A program made the translations under genes and the position numbers. From NCBI RefSeq assembly GCF_905163445.1, contig NC_053184.1, positions 2,108,001 through 2,172,000 of the forward strand: 64,000 nucleotides of DNA, read 5' to 3'. The notes under the pieces are model-generated. The model saw only the letters and a program-made list of their open reading frames with translations, did not search any database and was not told the origin of the DNA. This stretch comes from Pararge aegeria (lineage: Eukaryota > Arthropoda > Insecta > Lepidoptera > Nymphalidae). The stretch's first letter is position 1, and the number at the start of each line of letters is the position of its first letter. Below are positions 1 to 11,770 of the stretch, piece by piece.

Positions 1-115
1 AAGTTGCCTTGGCAGAGATCGCTTCTAAGCGATAAGGCCGCTTTTTGTATTCTACTCTAGTCTTTGTGTTTCTCTCTATTCGTCCTATATTTTTCTAACT
101 GTGTAGTGGTGTACA
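1..115 (+). repeat. LINE 3' tail, family D (truncated)
   Basis: Carries the 'gccttggcagagatcgct' / 'taagcgataaggccg' block followed by a T-rich stretch and 'gtggtgtacaaat'. The same block recurs at 20380-20510, 23780-23920, 61870-61985 and 63650-63720, so it is a dispersed 3' end of a non-LTR element. The left end is cut by the window edge. Confidence 0.75.
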
Positions 116-142
116 AATCAATAGTTTAAATAATAGACATAC

Positions 143-356
143 CATATCATTCTTCACACTATGCCGCATATCGCCAAGCAAATGAGCGGATTTCGTCATC
201 TTCTTCACCTTTCCATTCTCTGTCAGTTTCAAGTGTGTGCTCTGAGCTTTCTTAGCTATGCGTAATCCTTTCGTCTCTATTTGTTCTACTTCCGTTCCTT
301 CTATCAACTCTTTCTGTACATCTATTAGGTCTTCCGATTTCTCGAGCAGACATTGT
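143..356 (-). CDS. Internal exon of an unidentified gene (partial)
   Basis: Read on the minus strand, an acceptor ('gtttgcag') precedes 356 and a donor (GTATGT) follows 143. Between them one frame is open for 71 codons. The peptide is rich in Lys, Glu and Leu (LLEKSEDLIDVQKELIEG near its start), suggesting a helical or coiled-coil segment, and it ends ...RHSVKNDM. I do not recognise the family. The exon starts in phase 2, the same phase in which the penultimate CEP78 exon (ending at 2759) finishes, so an alternative CEP78 3' end is formally possible. A separate downstream gene on the same strand is the simpler reading. The real upstream and downstream exons are not identified. Confidence 0.5.
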
Positions 357-595
357 CTGCAAACGATTTGTTATAATACAAAATGTACAGTTTAAATATT
401 AAAATATTTTCAAAGAACTGCTAAAACAATTTTATAGAAGAACTAACACACACATTTACCAGAGTAGATAAGTATATGAGTGACTGAATAAAAATAAAAA
501 AAATGGTTATTTTAAAACTTCGCCACTTGGTCAAAGTCTTTGAAACGGTTGTACAGTCGTAGAAAACGGTTCAATTAGATATTTTAGGTTAGGTA

Positions 596-790
596 AAAGC
601 GGTGATGGCAATGGGTAGAAGCTCGACTTCACTTTCGGGGGGCCGAACTAACTTTTCCAAGTTGTGTGCGTTTTAAGTAATTAAAATATCACTTGCTTCA
701 ACGGTGAAGGAAAACATCTTGAGGAAACCTACATGCCTGAGAGTTCTACATAATGTTCTCAAAGGTGTGTGGAGTCCACATTGTGAGGGG
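596..790 (+). repeat. Family C repeat copy
   Basis: Contains 'cttcaacggtgaaggaaaac' followed by 'cctgagagttct' and 'aatgttctcaaagg', the signature of the most abundant repeat in the window. Plus orientation here means this reading. Confidence 0.75.
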
Positions 791-1194
791 AGATCGGTAG
801 TGAGCAGGTAAGGGTTTGATAGGCTAGGCAAATAAAATAATTTTGATAATGGCATCTCACCCTTGACACTGGTTGTTCTTAATGAACGCATATATGTCCT
901 TGAAGGCTTGCTGTATGTAGGACAGTGTGTTCTGATCGATAGGAACCGAACTCGTAGAACCAGAGCTGGTCGACAGGCCTCCAGATCTTGAACTCGCTTG
1001 GAACGATTGTTCTGAACCTTAAAACAGGTGGAACAACTGGAATTTTTGTTTAACATTTAAAGTCTTAAGTTTGGCCTATTTATTTGGTATGAACAGAAAA
1101 ATAGTGATTTTTCGCCGTAAACCTTAAATTCAATCAAGTTCGTTTAAGAAGTATACATTATTAACAAAAACTTTAATTCATTGGTTTGATGTAA

Positions 1195-1385
1195 TTTAAT
1201 TCATCACTAAAACTTAGCCCTTGACTGCATTATAAACTGGTAATGATGCACTCTAAGATGGTAGCAGTCTAACCGGTTAGGGAGTATGGTAGTCACACCC
1301 GAAATCGCGAAATCGCACCGGAACACTAAATTGCTTAGCGGCACGTCTTTGTCGGTAGTGTTGTTTAACGCTGATCTCATGAATT
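1195..1385 (-). repeat. SINE family B, 3' part
   Basis: Reads 'agcccttgactgcat', 'gatgcactctaagatggtag' and 'cttagcggcacgtctttgtc', the reverse complement of the body of the SINE seen in full at 35235-35465. Confidence 0.7.
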
Positions 1386-1571
1386 CAGCTTTAGAAAGTT
1401 ATTACTCTGTTATTTCTTGTTCATCCTTTCTTGTTCCATTAAAAAATAAATAAAGAACAAAAGATCGATCAAAGATAACAATGGCTCAATTTAAAACACC
1501 TAAAATAAACAAAATCAGCGCGAAAAATCAACCTAAAGGTTCCATATTATTTAAAATTTCTTTAGGCATCA

Positions 1572-4500
1572 CTAAGATGTTATATAATGTATGTTGTTAC
1601 TGGAGGAGGGAGAGTTCTGCCACAGCTGTATCTGCTGCTGTTTGAGCGATCGCATTTGTTGTACAAGCCTCTCGTTGAGTTCTTCGAGCTGCCGCCGATG
1701 CGTTGTCTCGTCTTGCAATTGTTCTTCTAATGCTTCTGTGTAGTCTCTGAAACCATTTTTTTTGTTTTCCCATATCGAATAACTTCGAGTGATCTTTTCG
1801 CCCAAAATGACTGAAGACATAGAAGTCTAAGAACAGTGCGTGTTGCCAGTGATGACTTACGGATCCGAAACGTAGTTGCCTACTATGGGCCTCATAAGGA
1901 GGCTCAGAATCACTTGGACGATGGAGAGAGCAATGTTGGCAGTATATCTACGTGATCAAATCAGGAATGAGGAGATCCGTAGAAGAATCAGAGTTACCGA
2001 CATAGCTCAGCGAGTCCCAAAGATGAAGTGGAAATGGGCGGGGAATATAGCTTGGAGAACCGATGGACGTCGGGGTTTCAAGGTGCTGGAATAGCGACCC
2101 CGCATAGGTAAACGGCACAATTAGGAGGACAAACGCCATCAAACGAGTCGCTCGGTGCCGCTGGCCTAGGACCGTGGATTTTGGAACTCTCTACAAAAGA
2201 CCTATGTCCAGCAGTGCACTTCAATCTTTTGAAGTAATGATGATGACGATGATAAATAACGCACGAAAGAACATGACAAATAATGGATTCTGGTTTGGTT
2301 ATGTTTTGTACTCAATTTACGATGGAACATTTAATGTGCTTCTTGGGAACAACGGACTTTTTAATGTGCTTCTTTGGACTTTGTTGACGGAATCGCAATC
2401 AGTACAATTTAAAGATTTTAATTTTATGGTTTGGCATCCTATAAGACTGAAAACCATGAAAGTAATAAAGAAATAGATGTGCTCTTACTTACGAATTACT
2501 AAGATTGTTAGATATTTATTTACACCAACAACTTATATACACTGCTTATCAAATAATCTTATTATAATATGTACTGTATGTTTGTCAATTACAGATGTAA
2601 CAGACACCAATACAAATATCTATTAGCTTGATTATTTCATAGATGCAGATAGAAAAGTAAGCTATAGTGAAACTCCTGAAAACCTTTTTAACTATTCATT
2701 AGACTTAGGAGTACTTTTAATTCAGTTTTAGCCAAATTATAAGGTGCTTAAAACTTACTTCTCCTTCTTAACTATATTAGCCTTCACGTTGTATTTGTTA
2801 GGTGCTGTTCGAACGTTAGATGCCACACGCTCTTTAATCATTCCATTCCTGAAAACAGTTATACTTTTTAAAACTCTGTCTTGAATGTCCGGGTTGAAAT
2901 CTAAATTCAAAATAGAGACTTCGAAGCTACTGACTTTGACACTCTGCCTTCACTTGAAGAGTTACACAGATTGCCAAGCCATGCATACTGAAAAATAAGG
3001 TTACAAGAATTAAGATGTATCTAGCAAATTTTGTAGTTTGCATTTAAATAGATTGGTTAAAGAGCAGTGCATAATTGAAAGTAGATATTTTGTACGTCAT
3101 GCGATCATGGTCGATAGATCAATCGGTGTAATTTGATACACCGAAAAAAAATATAAAATAAAGAGTAGAGCAGTAGAAAATTTTCATTCTAAGTAGTTTG
3201 ACAGAAAAAGCAAAAATGTTTTTCAACTAAACTTGGGCTTATTTTTGACCTAATTCGATTTTGGGAGGGATTTCTGGCCAACCACACTTTTTTTACCAAA
3301 TTACAAATCACAATTGCTTTATAAATTTTTATATTTTCGTCACGGTCAGAAGAAAAAGTTTGTTTTTTATAAAAAGGTATAGTATTTTCTTAAAAAATAT
3401 CTAAAAAAAAATACCTGTCCGGTAGTACCCCGTTCGTTCTCTCTTAGTGCAGACCGTATTTTAGAAAGGGACTCGCTTGATAAAAGAGCGTTATGTCTTA
3501 TGTCAAGGACTACGAGAGTTATGTTCGATGTCATCGTGTGCAGCACTGCAGACGCGCAATCTTCCGTTAGACCACAGTTTTGGAGATCCAGCGCTGATAA
3601 TAAGAAGAAGAAGTGAGTCATTCGTTTGATTGAGTTATATGCATTAATAATATGATTCCCAAGGCAATTTTGGACCTACCAATGCATACTATAAAACAAG
3701 GTGTTAAAACACATTAAATGAATCGCGGTTACTATACGACTGATGCATTTCTTAACGACAAGGCTGCTTCGAAGCAGGTTCCGCATTCGTCTCTCGAAAT
3801 TCCAAGGATTGTAAACTGTAAAATGATGTTGAAAAAGAGTAATCACTAATCTGCTGACTTTTTTGCCGGCTCTTTTCGGTAGAATCAGCCTTCCGAACCG
3901 TTGGTAAAGTCACTATAAACAGACTGACTTGACGTTTCAATCGTGCTTAAATGTTTAAATTTTTTGAATTTTGTAAATTGACTTTATTGAAGCAAAAATA
4001 ACACATCCCAATCAACTATCCATCTAAAAGACAAAGGCACTTTAGTGTCACTTAGCATTCTTGATGGACGAAGGTTGTTTAAAAAGTTGGAAAATGTATG
4101 TTTCCTCCATAGATCACGGCACGTGAGACCGATCCACTCTTTATGCAGAAGTATTTAAGTACTTTGAGAAGAATAACCGATATTAAGAACCCATCATCGA
4201 TACAGTACAATGCTTGACTATACGCCTTTTCCAAAGGGGGGGTTTGCCCATAATTACGCCGCTAGGCAGACAGACGGGTTGGTGATCGCAGATGGCAGTA
4301 CTCTCGGCTCTGAAGAGGGCGTTGCTACCCGCTCTCCGTTACCTTCCCTTAGTCGTCTTGCACGACACTCGCGGAGTGGAGTGAAGTGGAGGGGTTGTGA
4401 CAATAGTATTATGATCTGTCGTTAACACACGGCTTGCATAAAAACACAAATACGCTTTATAAAATCTACAAAACCTGGACTCGCCTATGTAAATCAGTGT

Positions 4501-7137
4501 CTAGCTTTTGAGAGAACACTCGAAGTCGTGGAAAACTTCCACTGTCCTTCCACTTCTTCTACTCCGAAGAAGTAGTCCATATAGGTAGGAAACCTTATGC
4601 CAAATACCATGAGTTGAGATCAGAACCATAAGATTTATAAGAATAACCAGTATCATGGTGTACCTTTAATCCATAAATCGTCTGCCAGTACGTCCAGCAA
4701 TTTTTTGACTCCTGCATCTCCAAATTGCTGATTCCCGCATAACGTTATTCTTCTCAAACCAGCCATTGTGTCCAATTCCGGCAGCCGATAGCGTAGTGTA
4801 TGCACCCAGTTTTCACTGTAGCGATGGATTTTTTGATACTGTACAGAATATATTTAGTATTTATTGAAATTTTACAGCATTAGATTGGGATAAGGTATAA
4901 ACTGTCTGCGAGCTGAATTTAAGTTACCTAATATTAAGAATAAGTCGGACGATTAAACGTGTGATATATCATGTAACACTAAGTTAGTTACCACATCTTT
5001 ATCATCGTCATCATCATCATAATTAGGCCCTGTTCAACCACGCTGGCCAAGTGCGGATTGGTAGACTTACTTAATGGTCTTTGAGACCATTTTGTGGAAC
5101 TCTCAGGGAATACAAGGCTTCCTTACAATGGTTTTCCTTCACCGTTAAAGGAAGAGATTCATTGCTTAGTTGCCACCAATTGGATAGACATCTTACCTTA
5201 ATTAAATCAGCTATGTAACCAGCTCCGAGCGGCGTAAGTTCACAACCACTAAGGTCCATAGTGAGGATGTTAGGTAGACATCTGACTGCTTTACAAATAG
5301 CTAAACAGCCCGCGTCACCGATCAAGCACCTTGGTAAGTAAATGTGTCGGAGAGAACTGTTTCTTAGCAATACCTGTAAGAATGCCTCCTAAACGTGTAG
5401 CCAAAATCTCACGAATCTCATTATGAGTTCAATCAAAAGCTAATAAACACGTATATTTTATTTAGGTACATCAGCGATAGAATTCTTATTATTTAACAGA
5501 AGTCTTCGGGTCAAATGTTTACGACAGTTTAACTTCACGAATTGTTCCTTTTTAAAATGGCAAAAGTCAGCAAATAATCTGGTGTAAACGGTAGCGTAGA
5601 AAGTAGAAATTGTTTACAGTTTTAAGTATCAGATTTAAAGAGAGAACATATTTACGTAAGCAATGAATGTTTTCATCACATTAAGACATAAGGGACAAAA
5701 TTTAGAAAACTAAGTCATAACAGTAAGAGACGGTACGGTAAGGTTTTCTTACCTCGCTCAAAGGATTCAAATATGGTATTTTCAGAGGCAAGCCCTCTAA
5801 CTGCAGCGACGTCAAGAGCGTAGTATTTGAGAGTAACTGCGAGATTGCTTCCATCAAGTTGCTGAGCATAAAGTTTGTGAGAATAACTGCCCGCTTGTTC
5901 ACTGTTTTCGCTAGACGCTCGCAGTCTATTTGTTCTAGCACTAAATGGTTTAAAATAATTTATTTACTCTCTTTTACACTACCAAAAGTAAGTTACTACA
6001 ACTTACTTTTTGTAAGTGTAATACATGTACGATTCATAATTTTTTCTTTTGATGGGAGTTGAAACTGAATTTTGAATTTAAATGTGCATATTCTAGGTAT
6101 GCGTGCGTATTTAGTCTTCGGATTAGGAAGTCCAACCTGTTTCCTGGTATGACCAAAAATTGTAAGGACCGAAGAAGATTTTCTCATCAACTCGCATTAG
6201 AGCAGCGGACCCGACAGATAAATGAATGGGTGTGGTACCCCTTGCAGTCCCCCCTCGCCCGCGATACTTGTAGAAGGCCAGCTCGGCTTTACTTGCGCCC
6301 CGGTTCCCCAATGAGTATACAAAGTAATTGGCTCACTATATATATACTTATTATACACATTTTACCCCTTACTAATAAACGTTGTACAGCATTTGTATAG
6401 TTACGCACTGTTTCGTCTTCTAGTTTGGAATGGCAAATTACAAATGACAGAAAGAGAAAATTTTGTATCACCAGTCATATTACCTTGTATGACTGGCGAT
6501 ACAAAATTTATATTGATAATATTTTTATTTATAATACATAATATAGCAAAGCCGAATGTCCATAGCTACACAGCTTAGCATATCCCTCGCCATTGTTTAA
6601 CTTTCTCTTTCAAATTTAGCATATTATATTTAGGCGATTTGCTAGCAGCTTGTTAGAAAAATATAGAAAAGCACTTAAATTACATAAGTGGTTTGTGTTT
6701 CTTTACGTATATTTTTAAAATTTTCATTGTTTGCAATATTGAACTCAATGTAGCGCTATAAGAGCTTTGCGTTTTTAGGAAAAACAAGCTGGTCAATCTT
6801 TTTTATACAGAAAAGGAAAAAAACATTATGTTTAATCACTAAAAACACTAGCTGTTAGTACTCTCCGAGTTCTACTCTTAGTTTTACACTTAATCTCACC
6901 AGTTTTGACTTGTTGACGACATTTTATGGATACCGAATGCAAACTCAGGTCACAACTTAGAGCGTTTAAGATGGGTGGCCAGTCCGCGTACTTAAGCCTG
7001 TCCACGCAAAAGTCGAGGACTTTCCCGTTACCGGAAGGAAGAACGTTGTTTATGGGAATCAGGTTCTGGAGCTTGCAACATTTCAAATAACACTGGGTAA
7101 ATATACGGCTGTTCTTGCTGTCACCTTTGCCGACCAT
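1572..7137 (-). CDS. Cep78: CEP78-like centrosomal leucine-rich-repeat protein
   Basis: Orthologue of CEP78, a centriole and ciliary-base protein. Exons with consistent phase: 7137-6900, 5940-5753, 5373-5197, 4838-4664, 3593-3415, a disputed exon in 2987-2759, and 1746-1572 (stop). The first five give 319 codons. The N-terminus has VLDFCVDRLKYADWPPIL and VSIK, as in vertebrate CEP78. Exons 2-5 encode leucine-rich repeats, for example LDLQNCGL and LVVLDIRHNAL. The last exon is a short coiled coil (ALEEQLQDE...LEELNERLVQQM), as in the family, but the total (about 413-438 residues) is well short of vertebrate CEP78 (about 690), mostly in the C-terminal half. An in-frame TGA two codons before 7137 supports that start. 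Introns hold an RTE fragment (1845-2245) and a family C copy (5000-5165). CEP78 is known to work with the EDD-DYRK2-VprBP ligase; nothing here tests that. Confidence 0.88.
1845..2245 (+). mobile_element. RTE-type LINE, 3' end of the ORF2 reverse transcriptase
   Basis: The frame at 1876-2094 reads GLIRRLRIT...ERAMLAVYLRDQIRNEEIRRR...VTDIAQRVPKMKWKWAG, the characteristic C-terminus of RTE-clade polyproteins in insects. A further segment, 'gaggacaaacgccatcaaac' to 'ctatgtccagcagtg', continues the same ORF after a stop and frameshift. It is dead, and lies inside the last CEP78 intron in opposite orientation. Confidence 0.85.
2759..2987 (-). CDS. Disputed CEP78 exon 6 region (frame conflict)
   Basis: The best acceptor ('ttatttttcag') ends just before 2987 and continues the previous exon in frame as Y-A-W-L-G-N, matching the Y-x-W that follows the repeats in vertebrate CEP78. 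That frame meets TGA at 2907-2909. Two in-frame solutions reach the last exon. One is a 20-nt exon 2987-2968 joined to 2848-2759 through a 119-bp intron (donor GTGTAA). The other is a weak acceptor before 2943, giving a continuous exon 2943-2759 that reads SILNLDFNPDIQDRV and onward. A genuine frameshift or a sequencing error is also possible. Confidence 0.6.
4205..4440 (+). repeat. Dispersed repeat family E copy
   Basis: 'gggtttgcccataattacgc', 'cagacgggttggtgatcgca' and 'tcttgcacgacactcgcgg' recur at about 42030-42215. The end ('gtgacaatagtattatgatc') also recurs near 28055. The open frame over it is a by-product. Confidence 0.7.
5000..5165 (-). repeat. Family C repeat copy
   Basis: 'ccacgctggccaagtgcgga', 'tggtagactt' and 'ttttccttcaccgtt' are the reverse complement of the family C signature. 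The copy stops about 30 bp short of the donor of CEP78 exon 3. Confidence 0.75.
6458..6509. repeat. Inverted repeat (hairpin), 22-bp arms
   Basis: Arms 6458-6479 and 6488-6509 are reverse complements with one mismatch and an 8-nt loop. It lies in CEP78 intron 1. Confidence 0.85.
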
Positions 7138-8114
7138 ATCTCAAAAAAGTAAATATATCCTCGAAAAAACCATCCGGTCGCTCTTAACGGCGCAATTATA
7201 ATATAAATTCCTTCTATATTTTTTTATTCGGTAACAAATGCTATAAAATATAATAATGATTGCTCTAAAAACGCTGTGACAGGCCTTTTTTTGGAATTGG
7301 AATGGCGCTGACAGTGACAATGTCAATGTTTTTTCTTAAAATTGTAATGTAACCTTGGACTATTCCTTTTCTAGTTATGGAATCTCTATCAAACTTTTCC
7401 ATACAATCATTTCCACCTTTCAAGATTGATAAATCGGCGTATATAATTAATCTTGGATAAATCAATCCCAGTATTCACAATATGTAAAAGGTTATTTTTC
7501 ATCAAAAAAAATAAATCTTGAGAGGCAAAATCGATTAGCTTCTTAAACTTGTTTAATATAATTTTGTCTGAATCTTCGGAATACCTATTATCTTCTATTT
7601 TGTTTGGTGATTGACAATATTGTTCCTATTTATTTATTATTGTACAGGGAAATATTAATTATCAGTATGTATATATATAATATTGCTTATAAGTTTATCA
7701 TATATAGTTTTAATGTATATACATTAATATGTATATGCACTACCTACTTCTTGAACTCTGTTTTACGCCATGTTTCCCTGGAAGAGATCTCTACGTAGCG
7801 GTAAGTACGTACTACGTACTACGTAGCCGCCAAATTGTGTACAACATGTAAACTCGTATTTTAAAATTTTCCCTGTAATTTTATATGAATTGCAATAAAT
7901 TAATCATCATCAATAGCTTATAACAGTCTACTGCTGGATTAAACCTCTCTCCCAACTACAGCGAGATGAGATTGAATATGTTCACAACGCTGGGTAGACG
8001 GGTTGAGGATTGCTAGTTGGGAGGTTATTTTAAAACTAGCATTATCCACTACAGTTAAAGCGCTTTCGTCCAAGCAACTTCCCGCTCTTATCAAATGTTT
8101 GACCTCCCTGGCGC

Positions 8115-8340
8115 ATTGGTATGATCTGTGGTCTTTTTAGAGGGAGATCTCAGGTCGCTCCCTGGATTAAATATATAATTTTCCCTGGTCTGGTGGGAGG
8201 CTATAGCAAATTTGTAGGCACTAACTTATTACAACTATAACGACGAAGATGTGACGTCAAGCGATTTAGCGTTCAAGTGGTATGTATCATCACTCACAAT
8301 TAGGTGAGTAGTCAAGGGCTAAGTTAAAAAAAATCATACA
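8115..8340 (+). repeat. SINE family B copy
   Basis: 'ccctggtctggtgggaggct', 'gtcaagcgatttagcgttc' and 'gagtagtcaagggctaa' follow the same order as in the copy at 35235-35465. Confidence 0.7.
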
Positions 8341-8782
8341 CTTAACGAATTAGCTAAAAAAAAACGTCGGCCATTTTATCTCCTAGTTTTTTATTGGATT
8401 GCACATCTACTACATTATGGATCGAAGGGCCGTATTGTCATATTGTCGTAATTAACTCAAAGATAATAACACAAATCAGGTTTGTTGACAGAAACAAAAC
8501 TCTTCATAAAACAACACCTTTATTCATAAAGTTAAATAATAACAGAATACTTATACAAAATAATCTCTAAGTATAACCGCTAAATAACTTGGTAATGTTG
8601 ACATAGTTACGGTAACAATAATAATTTCAAAATATTATATATTTTGAAATTCTCAAACTCGACGAAATGTGACGTGTCTTGTAACATAGATATAAAGGTG
8701 GGCACTGCTTTCCTATTTAATGATAAATCGAATGAGAGCCTAATTTTCCTAGCCTAAATTATTGTTTCTTGTGCTTTAAACA

Positions 8783-8910
8783 TTTTTTTTTTTTTTATTA
8801 ACGATAGGCCAGCGTTTTACGACAATCATGCCCGTTAGAAAGCAATGATGAGGTCTAGGTTGGAGCACGCTTGCCTAGAAAAAGCCTATTCACTCTAGCC
8901 TTGAAGGTAC
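8783..8910 (-). repeat. Retroposon 3' end with poly(A), minus strand
   Basis: A run of T (poly(A) on the minus strand) precedes 'aacgataggccagcgtttta' and 'gtctaggttggagcacgct', a compact GC-richer block in AT-rich DNA. This is the layout of a retroposed tail. The family is not identified. Confidence 0.5.
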
Positions 8911-11606
8911 ATTTTAGAATGTTGTTGCTTAAAACTTTTCGGTTGTCAATACACCAATTTCACAAGAGGTAGCAACTGTCTTGTTGCATAGAACTTTTTG
9001 ATTGGCAATTGGTGAGGAAGTAACTCGAAACGAACAGTGCCTATATACTTATGTGCAGGTTGTGAGTGATTTCATATTGATTGCATATGTATACAAGACA
9101 CAAAAGTGTCACATTTCGTTAATGCGTGGAAATCAAAGATTTAGTTCTTAGGTACCAAATCGATTAGTAACCAATAAATTAATCGATATTGCAATTTTAA
9201 AGCTGTAACCTATTTCCGCAATCGTGGTGATTTTGTTCGAGTAACGACATATGCAACATCGATGATAAAAAAACCTTATTAACATTGGTTAAAAGCTTAT
9301 TTTTCACACTTCTACCACCAGAGCTGTTGGCGTAATTTTTGTATATCAGAAGTACAGAATTTGCGACTCTAAACCGAGTATTACTAGGTCCATTTTACTG
9401 TAACGGTTTTAAAGTAACAGATTTTCGCTAAAGTGTATATGACGTCCGTTAATTTAATGAAGGCTAAAGGGGTACTTTCATCGCTTAAAGCAGTTTTACT
9501 TTCAGTGAAAGATTATATTACATACCTTGACGTTCTAAAAATAAGTTATACCAAGAACATTTAGGGATTATATTGATGAAAAAGAACGTCAACAACATCA
9601 AAATAATACTGCTTAAAACGAGTATTTAGTAGTAGTAAGCCCCCACGTGTATTTAAACATGTTTGATAGTGCTTTATTTACATTTCCTTAGTAATAAATT
9701 GACCACAGATCGGTGTACAAAAATTTTTTTTGTCCAGTCACTGTTGTAATCTACAAGGTATAGTTATCTAAATACAGGGTATTAGAATATTTTAAAATAT
9801 AACAAACATCTGAATCACATATAAATAATAGATTATGTGTACAATTGGAAATAAATATTTTTTGTTTATTCCATTCCGCAATAAAAAAAATAGTGAGTCT
9901 TCAGGCTCAAATCTTATATGTTTTTGTAATACAAAATAAAATAAAGTCATTAATAATATAATTATATCCATATTACTAGAATCTTCATTTGTATTTTGTA
10001 AGTTAAGACGATATTCATTAATTACCTAACACCCTGCTAAGTAAAAAATTAAATAGTGATTTTTTCTTTAAATCCTATAACATAGCCGTCTTACCTTATT
10101 ATTAAAATATGCTTTAAACATTTACATATAAATTTCGTAAATAATCTTTTAGGTCTATAATATAAATAGTATAAAAATATTTAATATATCCATTCTCAGT
10201 CCTCAGGTACCCAAGACAATATAATACATAAAACAAATGAACCAAAAGCGTACATTTCTAATGGTAGAAACACATAGACCTCACCACACTCCAACGTTTG
10301 GCCGACCCGCGTCAGTCAGTACAGGTTCCCTTCACCAACATTGTCAATGTAAAAGCTATCCTAACAGCGCGGTAAAAGGTTGAAATCGACGTGCTGGCAC
10401 CATTCAACGACCTGCTCCGACAGTTGCTCGGAGATATAATTATTCATTTCATTGTGTATTTATAAACATGAGGGGAATATTACAATTTTTAATGGTATAC
10501 TGATGGCAAGGAATGATGCAGTCTAAGATGGCGGTAAGCCTTGATTTACTGGTACTGATCAATAATGTGTTGATCAGTCTTTCTACCATTAGAGTGAAGT
10601 TAAACGCTCTGTTTGGCATCAGTTCAATCCATCGTTAAATCAGAATTATGACAGATTTATTGTTTGTGACTGATTATTTGGACTGAATGCAGTAGTGAAC
10701 GTCTAACCATCGATCCGTTACCGTCGTTCTTTGCGTTATCCAAATAAAAAAAAAGTGGTTAACTACCCCTTGCCACAAACCGCGGCAGAGCGTCCACGTG
10801 ACATGTTTCGTAGTATTGTGGCCGAAGGTAATTTTGCCTACCAGTTCCATGTTTAACCGATTTAAGGGCTAAACTGATGCAAAATTTTGCGTGTAACCTT
10901 CATCTTATAAATATCAACATAAAATAATGACCTACTACTATCTTTTTCTACCGCGGGTAAAAAATAAAAACTAACCCGCACCTCTTTCTTTCACAGCCTT
11001 TCAGAAGAGCAATTTTTATCTGCGTTTTTTAATTACGAATTATGTACTCTAATTTTATTATAAAATTTCATATTTTAAAAGTGGCAATGATAAGAATGAG
11101 AGAATATACATAGATATTCAAAGTTTTATCGCGATCGTTTTATGAGATGAATGCTATTAACAAAAATCTTCGCTTTACTATGGTCTTTCATATGTGACGA
11201 GGTAGTCGAAGACAGAAAATATACTATTCGAAAAAGCATGTCGTTTGAAGACTTATATTCCTTACGATCCCTTTGACTCATAATCCTCTATATCATCATA
11301 CCCTTACAAAATTTCTCTCATAACGGTAGATTAAACAGAAGCGCAAAACTTCCGAACTGTTCGCCCATTTCACTCCAAGGTCGAAAACATAGCGGAATTT
11401 AAGTCCAAACATTTCATTTTCATTTTGATCTATCCTTTCCCTCTAAGAAGGTAAGAATGAGACAGCTTTTTTTTCGCAATCACTTGTGGAATTTTTGGAG
11501 TAAGACCATCTGATAAAAGCTTGCGAGTGACGAGCGTTGCGCTGTATTCCTGCCTATCATATAACTCGTCCCGCTGACTACAAGGCTGTTAGAAAGAGAC
11601 AGACAA

Positions 11607-11770
11607 CTATTCCGCGTAAGCGACATATGTTTGTTGTCTATCAGACTCAGGTTGATCGCCATCGCTAAAGGAGTCGTTTGAGAAAGATTGTCGTCTCGTC
11701 CATTCGCTTTCGGGATCGGAGAATATGTTGCGTTCCAGTTCATCTTCTTCAGCTTCCAAGTCTAGTTCAT
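11607..11770 (-). CDS. bmm: brummer exon 10 (terminal)
   Basis: Acceptor 'atatttcag' before 11770. Encodes the acidic, Ser-rich C-terminus (LDLEAEEDELERN, then several S-D and S-F pairs) ending AYAE and TAG at 11609-11607. Intron 9 (11771-11993) is the only short intron, 223 bp. Confidence 0.9.

Larger units (their letters stand above)
357..1571. other. Intergenic or 3'-flanking stretch with repeats
   Basis: Holds a family C repeat copy (about 596-790), a reverse family B SINE (about 1195-1385) and AT-rich unassigned sequence. The 3' untranslated region of the CEP78-like gene should begin at 1571 going left. A reverse-strand AATAAA lies near 1080 but cannot be tied to a transcript. Confidence 0.5.
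7138..11606. other. Intergenic region between CEP78 and brummer
   Basis: No supported coding exon. It should hold the CEP78 promoter (right of 7137) and the brummer 3' untranslated region (left of 11607). A reverse-strand AATAAA at 8519-8524 is a possible end for a roughly 3-kb brummer 3' UTR, but that is only inference. Repeats: a short family D remnant near 7757-7800, SINE family B at about 8115-8340, a minus-strand retroposon 3' end with poly(A) near 8783-8910, and a SINE B fragment at about 10495-10560. The rest is AT-rich and unassigned. Confidence 0.55.

Noticed and set aside
2848..2850. 'ctgttttcag' as a definite acceptor inside the disputed CEP78 exon
   Set aside because: Good consensus, but the frame reads through it without a stop from 2943, so it cannot be called with confidence; kept as one of two solutions.
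4210..4425. 71-codon frame in the CEP78 intron
   Set aside because: Lies in repeat family E, also present at 42030-42215.
7805..7826. 'gtacgtactacgtactacgt' as a CRISPR-like or regulatory repeat
   Set aside because: Only two to three 9-bp units without spacers, beside a LINE tail remnant; a simple repeat.
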